From Cellulomonas fulva (GTDB taxonomy: Bacteria; Actinomycetota; Actinomycetes; Actinomycetales; Cellulomonadaceae): DNA of 64,000 bases. Each line of letters begins with the position of its first letter. Position 1 is the stretch's first letter. Below the pieces are notes generated by a model, which searched no databases, had not been told where the DNA came from, and worked only from the letters and a program-made list of their open reading frames with translations. Shown in pieces: positions 35,115-43,677 of this stretch. Position numbers and translations under genes: made by a program. Where the stretch lies: NCBI RefSeq assembly GCF_018531375.1, contig NZ_JAHBOH010000001.1:1178001-1242000 (forward strand), written 5' to 3'.

Positions 35115-36134
35115 GTGTCCCGGTTCCTGCTCAAGCGCATCGGTCTGGCGTTGCTGAGCGTGTGGGGCGTCGCCACGCTCGTGTTCTTCATGACCAAGCT
35201 CATCCCGGGTGACGCGGCACGGGTGGCGGCGGGTCGCACCGCGACGGCCGAGCAGATCGCGCAGGCGCGTGAGCGGCTCGGGCTCGACGAGCCCCTCCTC
35301 TCCCAGTACCTCACCTACCTCGGCGCGCTGCTGCGCGGCGACCTCGGCTGGTCGGCCTCCACCAAGCAGCCGGTCGCGACCGACCTGCAGGTGGTGCTCC
35401 CGGTCACGCTGCAGCTCGTCGTCGCGACCATGGTCGTCACCGTGCTCGTGGCGGTCCCGCTCGGTGTCCTCGCGGCCGTCCGGCACGGCAAGGCGGCGGA
35501 CGGGGCCACCCGCATCGTCGCGATCCTCGGCGGCGGGGTCCCGGTGTTCTGGCTCGCGCTCATGCTGCAGTGGGGCCTCGCGGCACGCCTCGGATGGGTG
35601 CCGATCTCCGGGACCAACGGCTTCGGCATGGCGCCCCCGGTCGTCACCGGCGCCACGCTCGTCGACTCGGTGCTCGCCGGCCGGCCGGACATGCTGGCCG
35701 ACTCGGCCTGGCACCTCCTGCTCCCCGCGCTCGCGCTGTCGGCGCCGTTCATGGCGGTCGTCGTGCGCAATGTGCGCTCGACGATGCTCGGCGTGCTGGG
35801 CACGGACTACGTCGCCTTCGCGGTGGCCAAGGGCGTACCGCAGCGGCGGCTCCTGCTGCGGCACGCGCTCCCGGCTGCCGCCGGCTCGACCCTGACGATC
35901 CTCGGCATGCAGTTCGGCTGGATGCTCGGTGCCGCGCTGCTCGTCGAGTCCGTGTTCGCGATGCCTGGCCTCGGGACGTACCTGCACCAGGCGGTCGTCA
36001 ACCAGGACACCTTCGCGGTGCTCGGCGGCGTCCTCGTCACCGGCACGGTCTTCGTCGTCGCCGGCCTGGTGGTCGACCTCCTGCAGATCGGCATCGACCC
36101 ACGCGTCCGCGCCTCCCACCTCCAGGCCGCCTGA
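35115..36134 (+). CDS. ABC transporter permease, DppB-like
   Basis: A 339-residue permease with six predicted helices. It begins with the diagnostic SRFLLKRIGLALLSVWGV, has FFMTKLIPGD, a periplasmic loop RLGLDEPLLSQYLTYLGALLRGDLGWS, and the EAA-type loop (YVAFAVAKGVPQRRLLLRHALP). It pairs with the DppC-like gene downstream. I chose GTG at 35115 because GGAAGGAGG sits 6 bases upstream; a GTG at 35109 would lie inside that ribosome site. It imports the solute bound by the upstream lipoprotein. Confidence 0.92.
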   Translation: MSRFLLKRIGLALLSVWGVATLVFFMTKLIPGDAARVAAGRTATAEQIAQARERLGLDEPLLSQYLTYLGALLRGDLGWSASTKQPVATDLQVVLPVTLQLVVATMVVTVLVAVPLGVLAAVRHGKAADGATRIVAILGGGVPVFWLALMLQWGLAARLGWVPISGTNGFGMAPPVVTGATLVDSVLAGRPDMLADSAWHLLLPALALSAPFMAVVVRNVRSTMLGVLGTDYVAFAVAKGVPQRRLLLRHALPAAAGSTLTILGMQFGWMLGAALLVESVFAMPGLGTYLHQAVVNQDTFAVLGGVLVTGTVFVVAGLVVDLLQIGIDPRVRASHLQAA

Positions 36135-36145
36135 AGGGACCCCGC

Positions 36146-37138
36146 ATGACCACGTCACCCGACATCGCGCCCGCCGTGCCGGCCGCCTCCGACCAGCAGG
36201 GCGTCGCGCGTCGTGCGGCACCGGAGCCGGGCTCCTCCGCGGGCGCACCCGCCCGCGCGGCGGCGGCGGTCGCACCCGCCGCGATCGGCCGCGGCGTCGT
36301 GCGCGGCGTGCGCGCGGTCGTCGGCCCGCGGCCCGCGCTGCTGGACGGTCTCGCGCTCGTCCTCGTCGCGCTGCTCCTCGTCGCGGTGGTGGCGGGCCCG
36401 TGGCTCGCACCCGCGGACCCGTACCGGGCCGATCCGACGAGTGCGCTGCTCCCGCCGGGAGCGGGGCACCTGCTCGGCACCGACGACGCGGGCCGGGACA
36501 TCCTGTCCCGCCTCCTGGTCGGGGCGCGGACCACGCTGCTCGCGGCTGTCGGGGTGGTCGCGCTCAGCACGGTGGTCGGCGTGCTCGTGGCGGCCGTCGC
36601 CGCGGCGGGGCCGCGCTGGCTGGACGAGACGCTCATGCGCGGGGTCGACATCTTCCTCGCGTTCCCGTCGATCGTCCTCGCCCTCGGCATCGCGGCGGCG
36701 CTCGGACCCTCGCTCTCCTCCGTCGTGATCGCGATGGTCGTCGCGATGTGGCCCGCGACGACCCGGCTGGTGCGGAACGTGATGCGGGAGACGATGTCCG
36801 GCCAGTACGTGGAGGCCGCGCGGCTCACCGGCATGTCGACGCCCCGCGTGATGCGTCGGCACGTCCTGCCCAACTCCCTCGACTCGGTGTACGTCCAGCT
36901 CGGTCTCGACGTGTCCGGCGCGATCGTGCTCATCGCCGGGCTCGCGTTCCTCGGCGTGGGCGCACCACCGCCCAGCGCCGACTGGGGGTCGATGGTCGCG
37001 CAGGGCCGCGAGTACGTGACCACGGCGTGGTGGGTCTCGCTGTTCCCCGGCCTGGCGATCACCCTCGCGGCCGTCGCCTTCGGCCTGCTCGGCGACGCGC
37101 TGCGGGCGCGGCTCGACCCGACGGTGGTCCGGGCATGA
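36146..37138 (+). CDS. ABC transporter permease, DppC-like
   Basis: A 330-residue permease partner. Residues 1-60 are an Ala/Pro-rich cytosolic extension, longer than usual. The conserved DppC features follow: PYRADPTSALLPPGAGHLLGTDDAGRDILSRLL and the coupling loop YVEAARLTGMSTPRVMRRHVLPN, then FLGVGAPPPSADWGSMV. The ATG lies 11 bases after the DppB-like stop with GAAGGG as ribosome site, and its stop overlaps the next ATPase start (ATGA). Confidence 0.92.
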   Translation: MTTSPDIAPAVPAASDQQGVARRAAPEPGSSAGAPARAAAAVAPAAIGRGVVRGVRAVVGPRPALLDGLALVLVALLLVAVVAGPWLAPADPYRADPTSALLPPGAGHLLGTDDAGRDILSRLLVGARTTLLAAVGVVALSTVVGVLVAAVAAAGPRWLDETLMRGVDIFLAFPSIVLALGIAAALGPSLSSVVIAMVVAMWPATTRLVRNVMRETMSGQYVEAARLTGMSTPRVMRRHVLPNSLDSVYVQLGLDVSGAIVLIAGLAFLGVGAPPPSADWGSMVAQGREYVTTAWWVSLFPGLAITLAAVAFGLLGDALRARLDPTVVRA

Positions 37139-37974
37139 GCGCGCTGCTGGAGGTCCGCGACCTCGTCGTCCGGGTGCGTCGCTCCGGTGGCCCGGAGCTG
37201 GTGCACGGCGTGTCCTTCGACATCGCTGCGGGCGAGCGGCTCGCCCTCGTCGGCGAGTCCGGTTCGGGCAAGTCCACGGTCGCGAAGGCCCTGGTGCAGC
37301 TCGACCCGACGCTCGAGGTGACCGGCTCGGTGCGGTTCGACGACGACGAGCTCGTCGGCGCCTCCGCGCGAGCGCTGCGGCGCGTGCGCGGGGCGCAGGT
37401 CGCGATGATCTTCCAGGACCCGATGACCGCGCTGAACCCCGTGCAACGGATCGCCGACCAGGTGGCCGAGCCGCTCGTGATCCGCGGCGTGCCGCGTCGT
37501 GAGGCGCGGGCGCGAGCGGTCGAGATGCTCGACCGGCTCGGGGTGCCGCGCGCGGCCGAGCGGGCGCGTGCGTACCCGTCGGAGTTCTCGGGCGGCATGC
37601 GGCAGCGCGTCGTCATGGCCGCGGCCCTCATCGGCGGGCCGCGCCTCCTCGTCGCCGACGAGCCGACCACGGCGCTCGACGTACGGGTCCAGGAGCAGGT
37701 GCTCGACCTGATCGAGGAGCAGTCGCGCGAGCTGGACCTCGCGGTCCTGTTCATCACGCACGACCTCGGCTCGGTCGCCGGGCTCGCGGACCGGGTCGCC
37801 GTGATGCAGGGCGGCCACGTGGTCGAGGAGCGCGCCGTGGACGACCTGTACGCCGATCCGCGGCACCCCTACACGCGCGGTCTGCTCGCCTCGGTCCCGC
37901 GCATCGACGCCGACCCCGAGCGGCGGCTCCTGACCGTCGCCGACCACCTCGCGCTGGAGGCCTCCCGTGGCTGA
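37135..37974 (+). CDS. ABC transporter ATP-binding protein, DppD-like
   Basis: A 279-residue ATPase, intact. Walker A GESGSGKST, Q-loop VAMIFQDPMTALNP, signature FSGGMRQRVVMAAAL, Walker B LLVADEP with TTALDV, switch His in FITHDL, and the peptide-ABC C-terminal motif HPYTRGLLASVPRID. The ATG overlaps the permease stop (ATGA), and its end overlaps the start of the second ATPase by 8 bases. It powers the importer with the second ATPase, which is frameshifted here. Confidence 0.93.
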   Translation: MSALLEVRDLVVRVRRSGGPELVHGVSFDIAAGERLALVGESGSGKSTVAKALVQLDPTLEVTGSVRFDDDELVGASARALRRVRGAQVAMIFQDPMTALNPVQRIADQVAEPLVIRGVPRREARARAVEMLDRLGVPRAAERARAYPSEFSGGMRQRVVMAAALIGGPRLLVADEPTTALDVRVQEQVLDLIEEQSRELDLAVLFITHDLGSVAGLADRVAVMQGGHVVEERAVDDLYADPRHPYTRGLLASVPRIDADPERRLLTVADHLALEASRG

Positions 37975-38801
37975 CCCGATCTCCCGCCCGCTGCTGCAGG
38001 TGCACGAGCTCGTCAAGACGTTCGGCTCCGGGCGGCACGCGCACACCGCCGTGGACCGCGTGTCGTTCGACCTCGCCGAGGGCGAGGTGCTGGGCCTCGT
38101 GGGCGAGTCCGGGTCGGGCAAGTCGACGACGGTGCGCTGCCTGATGGGGCTCGAGGCACCCGACGGTGGCGACCTCGACTACGACCGCATCGACCTGCGC
38201 GCCCCGACGCGTGCGGGCCGGCGGAGGTTCCTGCGCGAGGTGCAGATGGTCTTCCAGGACCCGTACTCGAGCCTCGACCCGCGCATGACCGTGCGGCAGC
38301 TCGTCGCCGAGCCGCTCGCGGTCACGCGGGCCTGCGCGCCCCGGGAGCGTCTCGACCGGGTGGTGGAGACGCTCGAGCTCGTCGGGCTGGACGCGACTCA
38401 CCTCGACCGGTACCCGAAGGCGTTCTCGGGCGGCCAGCGGCAGCGCATCGCGATCGCGCGCGCTCGTCGTGCGGCCGCGCGTGCTGGTGTGCGACGAGCC
38501 CGTCTCGGCGCTGGACGTCTCCGTGCAGGCGCAGGTGCTCAACCTGGTCAAGGACATGCGGCGGGCGCTCGGGCTGTCCGTGCTCTTCATCGCGCACGAC
38601 CTGTCGGTGGTGCGCTACCTGTGCGACCGCGTCGTCGTGCTCAAGGACGGGCGCGTGGTCGAGGCCGGCACGCGTGACGAGGTCTACGGGGACCCGCAGC
38701 ACGACTACACGCGTGCGCTCCTGGCCGCGGTCCCGCGACTGGACCCTGCCGCCGAGCGCGCCCGCCGCGCGGCGCGCCGGCTCACCCCCACCCCGGCCTG
38801 A
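37967..38801 (+). pseudogene. ABC transporter ATP-binding protein, DppF-like, frameshifted
   Basis: The second ATPase of the importer is split by a frameshift at about 38455-38463. The first frame gives Walker A GESGSGKST, VQMVFQDPYSSLDPR and the signature [14 protein letters not shown], then leaves the proper frame. The second frame resumes from about 38463 with [19 protein letters not shown] (Walker B), FIAHDLSVV and a C-terminal [15 protein letters not shown]. Restoring two bases (one GC unit) in the run GCGCGCGCTCG gives a continuous ~278-residue protein reading [15 protein letters not shown]. Either a recent slippage mutation or a sequencing or assembly error. Taken literally, the 236-residue product lacks Walker B and cannot hydrolyse ATP. 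The GTG start overlaps the preceding gene. Confidence 0.85.
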
Positions 38802-38840
38802 CCCACCGGCCGCCCGCCCCCCGCGACCAAACGCTCCCCG

Positions 38841-38896
38841 CGACAACGCCATCTCTCCGGCTCTGGAGCTCCCGAGCCGGAGAGATGGCGTTGTCG
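38841..38896. repeat. Palindromic element, family B copy 2 (bidirectional terminator)
   Basis: A perfect 23-bp inverted repeat (38841-38863 against 38874-38896, 10-nt loop) lies between the convergent ATPase and isochorismatase-like genes, 8 bases from the latter's stop. The right arm is shared with the element at 10844-10899. It probably ends transcription in both directions. Confidence 0.8.
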
Positions 38897-38903
38897 GGCG
38901 GCT

Positions 38904-39656
38904 TCAGTGAGCGGCGATGGTGTCCAGGTAGTCCGTGGCCTGCGCCAGCGGGACGACGTCGCCGATCTTGGTCGAGATGTCGAACAGCGTCCACTGGTGG
39001 GCGCCAGGCAGGTGGTCCGCCACCGCCTCGGGGACGACGATCGTGCGGAAGCCGTTCGCGAGCGAGTCGGCGGCGGTCGCGCGCACGCAGCCGGAGGTGA
39101 CGACGCCGGTGAGGATCACCGTGTCCACGCCCGCGTTGTGCAGCACCGTCGACAGGTACGTGTGCTGGAAGGCGCTCGACTGCGTCTTGGTGATGACGTG
39201 CTCGCCCTCGAGGACCTCGAGCGACGGGTGCAGCTCGGTCGCGAGGGTGCCGACCGCGAGGTTGTCGGAGCCCGGGAACTTGCGGGCCATGCCGGTGGCC
39301 GAGACCAGGCCCCCGGCGGAGGACTGGTACGCCTGCGTCGTGAAGACCACCGGGACGCCGGCCTCGCGGGCGTGCACCAGGAGCTCGTTGGTCGCGGCGA
39401 GCGCACGCTCCGACTCGGGGCAGTAGGCGGCGTAGCCGGGCTCGGTCCAGAACCGGGCGAGGTCGATGACGACGATCGCGGGGCGGGTGCCGAAGCCGAC
39501 CTCTGCCCACGTGCGGTCGGTCGCGTCGCGCCACTGGCCCAGGAGGTCGATGACCTCCGCCATCTTGGCCTCGATCTGCTCGGCGAGCTGCGCGGCGGCC
39601 TCGGTCCCGACCTGTGTGGCTGCGGACGGGGTCGGCTTCTCGGTGACGACGGTCAT
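38904..39656 (-). CDS. Isochorismatase-fold cysteine hydrolase, N-carbamoylsarcosine-amidase-like
   Basis: A 250-residue hydrolase with the catalytic triad Asp65 (VVIDLARFW), Lys157 (ITKTQSSAF) and Cys190 (VTSGCVRAT). Besides the triad it shares the RPAxVVIDLxxxWTxPG and PGxxQWxLxDIxxKxGDV stretches with N-carbamoylsarcosine amidohydrolase, which cleaves N-carbamoylsarcosine to sarcosine, CO2 and ammonia in creatinine degradation. The actual substrate may be another N-carbamoyl or amide compound. The first ~50 residues are an extra helical segment. It diverges from the M24 gene; between them lie two GTATAC-core sites, one (39693-39706) 37 bases before this start. Confidence 0.88.
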   Translation of the reverse strand: MTVVTEKPTPSAATQVGTEAAAQLAEQIEAKMAEVIDLLGQWRDATDRTWAEVGFGTRPAIVVIDLARFWTEPGYAAYCPESERALAATNELLVHAREAGVPVVFTTQAYQSSAGGLVSATGMARKFPGSDNLAVGTLATELHPSLEVLEGEHVITKTQSSAFQHTYLSTVLHNAGVDTVILTGVVTSGCVRATAADSLANGFRTIVVPEAVADHLPGAHQWTLFDISTKIGDVVPLAQATDYLDTIAAH

Positions 39657-39692
39657 GCGGTTGCGTCCCTCCTCGGGGAGCCCTGGTGGCTC

Positions 39693-39706
39693 GTTGGTAT
39701 ACCAAC
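39693..39706. promoter_or_regulatory. GntR operator site 3, perfect palindrome
   Basis: GTTGGTATACCAAC is a perfect 14-bp palindrome 37 bases upstream of the isochorismatase-like start, flanked by GTGGC and GCCAC 2-3 bases further out. TTGGTATACCAA-type sites are typical of FCD GntR regulators. Confidence 0.8.
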
Positions 39707-39796
39707 TGTGCCACGGAGACTCCCGTCGGAACGGCCCTCGGGGTGACTCTTAACGTGAAAGTAACAGCGTCGGTCCTGTTCGGAAACTCGGGCTTT

Positions 39797-39813
39797 GGCA
39801 TTCTGCATACCAA
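39797..39813. promoter_or_regulatory. GntR operator-like site 4 (M24 operon promoter)
   Basis: TGGCATTCTGCATACCAAC (39797-39815) lies 22 bases before the M24 start. It shares GGCATTCTGYATACCA with the site at 32024, suggesting one regulator serves both operons. Confidence 0.65.
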
Positions 39814-39834
39814 CACAGTGAACCGGAGGATCTG

Positions 39835-41094
39835 ATGGCCTACCCGATCGTGGACGTGACGCTCCCCGCCGCGGACGAGTTCCCCGCCCTGTCGCTCGCC
39901 GAGCGCGACCGCCGCTACGCGGCGCTGCGCACGCGGATGTCGCGTGACGGCCTCGACGCGCTCGTCGTCTTCGGCAGCAGCCGCGACACGTACGACCGGT
40001 ACCTCTCCAACGAGCCGCTCGGCACGGTGGCCGTGCTGACCGCCACGACGGTCACCGTCCTCGGACGGTATCCGCTCGCGCGGCTCGACCCGTCGGGTGC
40101 CCCGTACGAGCGGTGGGTCGACGACGTGCGGCCCGGCCCCGTCCCGCAGGTCCTGCGCGACCTGCTCGACGAGCACGGCCTCGCGACCGGGTCGACGGTG
40201 GGCGTGGTCGGGCTCACCGGGATCGGCTTCGCGGCCGACCACGGCTGGATCCCGTACACGACGTGGCACGAGGTGCTGTCCCTGCTGCCCGCCGTGACGT
40301 TCCTGGACGCCGGCGGCTGGTTCGAGCGCATGACGCTCGTCAAGAGTCCCGAGGAGCGGGTCATGGTCCGCAAGGCGGCCGCGATCGGCGAGGCCGCGTG
40401 CGAGGCGTTCGTCGCGGCCGCGAGGGTCGGCGCGCGCGAGACCGAGGTCGCCGCGGCCACGCTCGCCGCGACCGTCGCGGGGGGCGGCTGGTGGTACGAG
40501 CCGATCATCTGCTTCCGCGCCGGCCGGGACCGCTTCTCCTGGGGTCGGCCCGAGTGGATCGGGATGGGCGGCGGCGGCCGGGTGCTGCAGGCGGGCGACT
40601 CGGTCGCTGCCGAGCTGTTCAACTTCTACGGCGGCTTCGAGACGCAGCAGCAGATCGAGGCCCACATCGGCGAGCCGGACGCGCTGACGCGCCGGCTCGA
40701 GGAGGTCTGCATCCAGGCGTACCAGGACGGCCTCGACGTGCTCGCCCGGCCGGGTGCGACGTTCGACGAGCTCGCCGACGCCATGATGCAGCCGATGCTG
40801 ACGAACGGCTTCTGGAACACGGGGCCGCAGATCCACGGGGTCGGCCCGTGCTGGCCCAACAGCGCGACGCACCTGAACACGGCCTCCGACCCGATGTTCG
40901 ACGGGCTGGTGCTCCCGCCGGTCAAGCCCCAGGACGGGGACATCGAGCTGGCGCCGGGGATGGCTTTCGCCTTCGAGCCCAATGCGATCCACCAGTACCG
41001 CCGGATCTGCGTCGGCGGCACCGTCCTGCTGACCGAGGACGGCATCGAGGAGCTGAACCAGCTCGCCAAGACGGTCCAGGTGGTCCAGCCGTGA
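39835..41094 (+). CDS. Creatinase/M24-fold protein with altered metal site
   Basis: A 419-residue pita-bread-fold (M24) protein with an N-terminal creatinase-like domain (residues 1-170) and a C-terminal catalytic domain. Metal-binding M24 peptidases have Asp, Asp, His, Glu, Glu. Here the first Asp region reads GDSVAAELFNFYGG and the second ETQQQIEA, so both Asp positions are substituted, while His in QIHGVG and Glu in FAFEPN remain. This pattern resembles creatinase (creatine amidinohydrolase), which works without metal. The substrate is probably an amidine or ureide rather than a peptide. ATG with GGAGGA upstream; first gene of the eight-gene operon, its stop overlapping the next start (GTGA). 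Confidence 0.8.
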   Translation: MAYPIVDVTLPAADEFPALSLAERDRRYAALRTRMSRDGLDALVVFGSSRDTYDRYLSNEPLGTVAVLTATTVTVLGRYPLARLDPSGAPYERWVDDVRPGPVPQVLRDLLDEHGLATGSTVGVVGLTGIGFAADHGWIPYTTWHEVLSLLPAVTFLDAGGWFERMTLVKSPEERVMVRKAAAIGEAACEAFVAAARVGARETEVAAATLAATVAGGGWWYEPIICFRAGRDRFSWGRPEWIGMGGGGRVLQAGDSVAAELFNFYGGFETQQQIEAHIGEPDALTRRLEEVCIQAYQDGLDVLARPGATFDELADAMMQPMLTNGFWNTGPQIHGVGPCWPNSATHLNTASDPMFDGLVLPPVKPQDGDIELAPGMAFAFEPNAIHQYRRICVGGTVLLTEDGIEELNQLAKTVQVVQP

Positions 41095-42158
41095 CCCGCT
41101 ACGGGACGGACGTCAAGCTGTTCGACGGCTCGTCGCCCGCGTGGGGCGGACCGATGCAGCTGCTCGACGCGGTCAAGGACTTCGGCCTCGACGGGATCAA
41201 CCTGCGCACGCTCGACGAGCTCAGTCCGACGCTCGACGCGGGCTTCCTCGCCGAGTGGGCGGCGCACGCGCGCGAGCTCGGCCTCTACGTCGAGATGGGT
41301 CTGGGCAAGGTCAACCCCTACATGACGGCCGAGCTGCCGCGCGTGCGTGACATCGGCGAGGGCAGCTACCTCGTCGGGATGCAGCGGATGATCGCGGTCT
41401 GCGCCGAGCACGGCTGGACCAACACGTGGACCGCGCTGGGCGGGTACAAGGGGCAGTACTCCGGCCTCCACATCACGGACCGGTTCCGCGGTGAAGCGCC
41501 CTGGCCGGACCAGCTGGCGGCGACCGCGAAGTTCCTGCACCGCCTCGCACCCGCGCTGAGGGAGCACGGTGTGAGCCTCAACCTCGAGACGCACGAGGAG
41601 GTGACGACGTTCGAGCTCGTGCGGCTCGTCGAGGAGGTCGGCCCCGACGTGCTCGGGATCTGCCTCGACCCGGGCAACATGCCGGTGCGGGGCGAGCACC
41701 CCGACGACGGGATCGCGCGCGTCGCGCCGTACGTGCGCAGCACCCAGCTGCGCGACGCCGCCCTGCTCCGCACGGGCGACAGCATCGCGCGGTTCCTCGC
41801 ACCCTGCGGCGAGGGTGTCGTCGACTGGGGCGCGGCGCTGCGGCTCGTCCTGTCCGCGAACCCGGACCTGAACCTCACGGTCGAGCCCATCGGTCCCGTG
41901 CGCGCCGAGATGCCGGTGCTCGACCTCGACCCCGAGTGGCTCGCCTCGCACGTCGACCTGAGCGCGGCCGAGCTCGACCGCCTCCGGGCGGCGGCGGACG
42001 CCTACGGCGCACGCGCTGCGGCGGGTGAGGTCGAGGACCTCGCGCAGCTCCGAGCACCGCGCCCCGCGACCGCGGCGCACCACGACTTCCTCGCGCGCAG
42101 CGTCGCGCACCTGCGCGCCACGGTCGCCGACCTCGTCCCCGTCGCGTCGTCCGTGTGA
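41091..42158 (+). CDS. Xylose-isomerase-like TIM barrel, paralogue 1
   Basis: A 355-residue protein of the AP-endonuclease-2/xylose-isomerase-like TIM-barrel superfamily (sugar isomerases, epimerases). Conserved acidic sites: LNLETHEEV (Glu), GICLDPGNMPVRGEHP (Asp), LTVEPIGPVRAEMP (Glu). The usual metal-ligand His in the HxKD motif is Gln here (STQLRDAAL), whereas the paralogue at 43677 keeps His (ATHARDVAL). The two share long identical stretches such as DQLAATA and RFLAPxGEGV. GTG start overlaps the M24 stop (GTGA). The reaction is unknown; a keto-enol isomerisation or hydration of a ring-opened intermediate is possible. Confidence 0.8.
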   Translation: MTRYGTDVKLFDGSSPAWGGPMQLLDAVKDFGLDGINLRTLDELSPTLDAGFLAEWAAHARELGLYVEMGLGKVNPYMTAELPRVRDIGEGSYLVGMQRMIAVCAEHGWTNTWTALGGYKGQYSGLHITDRFRGEAPWPDQLAATAKFLHRLAPALREHGVSLNLETHEEVTTFELVRLVEEVGPDVLGICLDPGNMPVRGEHPDDGIARVAPYVRSTQLRDAALLRTGDSIARFLAPCGEGVVDWGAALRLVLSANPDLNLTVEPIGPVRAEMPVLDLDPEWLASHVDLSAAELDRLRAAADAYGARAAAGEVEDLAQLRAPRPATAAHHDFLARSVAHLRATVADLVPVASSV

Positions 42159-42204
42159 CCGCCGGCCCGACGCCAACCGCCAGCTTCGACCCGAGGAGCC
42201 CCCG

Positions 42205-43677
42205 ATGACCACCACCAGCCTGACGAGCGTCGCCGACGAGCTCCGCGCCCACCTGGAGTGCGGCGTGCTCGGGCCGCAGGACGTCGAGTACGACCAGGCC
42301 CGTCGCGTCTGGAACGCCGACATCGACCGCCTGCCCGCCGCGATCGTGCAGTGCGCGAGCGCGCAGGACGTCTCGGAGGCGCTGACCTGGTGCGTCGCGC
42401 GTGGCCTCCCGGTGACGGTGCGCTCGGGTGGTCACAACCTCGCGGGGACGTCCGTCGCCGACGGCGCGGTCCTGCTGGACACCGCGCTCATCAACCACGT
42501 GCGGATCGACACCGAGACGCGCACGGTCACCGTGGGTGCGGGATGCCGTTGGGGCGACGTCGACCGGCCCGCCTCCGAGCTCGACGTCGCCGTCCCCGCA
42601 GGCGTCGTCTCCCACACGGGGGTCGCGGGGCTGACGCTGGGTGGCGGGTTCGGGTACCTCGCGCGGCAGTTCGGCGCGACGGTCGACTGGGTGCAGGAGA
42701 TCGAGGTGGTGGTGGCGGACGGCCGCATCCTGCGCGCGAGCGCCGACGAGCACCCGGACCTGTTCTGGGCGCTCAAGGGCGCCGGCCACAACTTCGGTGT
42801 GGCCACCGAGTTCGTCTTCCGCTACGTCGACCTGCCCGGTCTCGCGACGGTCCGGCAGTGCCTGTACGCGGCCGACGACCGCCGCGCCCTCATCGAGCGG
42901 TTCGCGACGTGGGGACCCGACGCGCCGACGAACGTCGGCACCTACGTGCGTCTGCTGCGCGCACCCGAGTACTGGTCGCAGATCCCCGCGGCGCACCGGG
43001 GTCAGCCGGTCCTGTCGGTCGCCACGGTCACCTACGGCGATCCGGCCGACGAGCCGGCGCTGACGGCCGGCATGTTCGAAGGGGTCGAGCCCATCTACAC
43101 CTCCGTGCGCTCGATCCCGCACGTCACCCTGCAGCACGCCACGGACGACGAGTTCCGCTACGGCGTGGGCCACTACTGGAAGCACCTCTTCCTGCGCGAG
43201 ATCACGCCGGAGGCGATCGACGCGATGATCGCGCGCTCGGACGCCTACCCGGGCCGTGCGCTGAACTCGAGCGCGTTCATCGCGCACCAGCTCATGTGCC
43301 CGTTCGAGATGATCGCCGGCAGCCGCACGCCGCGCGACGGCTCGAACGACTCCACGGCCGGGGTGGGCAGCCTCTACAGCGCGAACATCGGCGCCGACTG
43401 GGAGTACCCGGGGGAGAAGGCGCCGCTGGTCGCGTGGGCCAAGGAGTTCGACGAGGAGCTGCGCCCGTACCAGGGCGGGACGTACGTGAACTTCGCGTCG
43501 GAGGGCGGCGACGGCGCGGTCGCGCGCGCGGTCTACGGCCCCAAGTACGACCGGCTCGTCGCGGTGAAGGGCGAGTACGACCCGACCAACGTGTTCGCAC
43601 GCGGCCTCGTCGACCTCACCACGAACGAGGTCGCCGCGACGGTTCCCGCGGGCTCGTCGGGCGCGGGTGACCGCTGA
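42205..43677 (+). CDS. FAD-binding oxidoreductase, 6-HDNO/berberine-bridge-like
   Basis: A 490-residue flavoprotein of the VAO/PCMH family. The FAD domain shows VRSGGHNLAGTS, where His77 is the expected 8-alpha-histidyl FAD attachment site, and HTGVAGLTLGGGFGYLARQFG. WALKGAGHNFGVATEF is the second FAD contact. A C-terminal BBE-type segment (YVNFASEGG) is present. Members oxidise C-N or C-O bonds in alkaloid-like substrates, such as 6-hydroxynicotine oxidase. No twin-Arg or Sec signal is seen, so it is cytosolic. ATG with GAGGAG upstream, 46 bases after the TIM barrel gene; the stop overlaps the next start (TGATG). Confidence 0.87.
   Translation: MTTTSLTSVADELRAHLECGVLGPQDVEYDQARRVWNADIDRLPAAIVQCASAQDVSEALTWCVARGLPVTVRSGGHNLAGTSVADGAVLLDTALINHVRIDTETRTVTVGAGCRWGDVDRPASELDVAVPAGVVSHTGVAGLTLGGGFGYLARQFGATVDWVQEIEVVVADGRILRASADEHPDLFWALKGAGHNFGVATEFVFRYVDLPGLATVRQCLYAADDRRALIERFATWGPDAPTNVGTYVRLLRAPEYWSQIPAAHRGQPVLSVATVTYGDPADEPALTAGMFEGVEPIYTSVRSIPHVTLQHATDDEFRYGVGHYWKHLFLREITPEAIDAMIARSDAYPGRALNSSAFIAHQLMCPFEMIAGSRTPRDGSNDSTAGVGSLYSANIGADWEYPGEKAPLVAWAKEFDEELRPYQGGTYVNFASEGGDGAVARAVYGPKYDRLVAVKGEYDPTNVFARGLVDLTTNEVAATVPAGSSGAGDR

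Noticed and set aside
37967..38801. Programmed ribosomal frameshift in the DppF-like ATPase
   Set aside because: No slippery heptamer or downstream pseudoknot is evident, and ABC ATPases are not known to use one. A GC-run slip is simpler.
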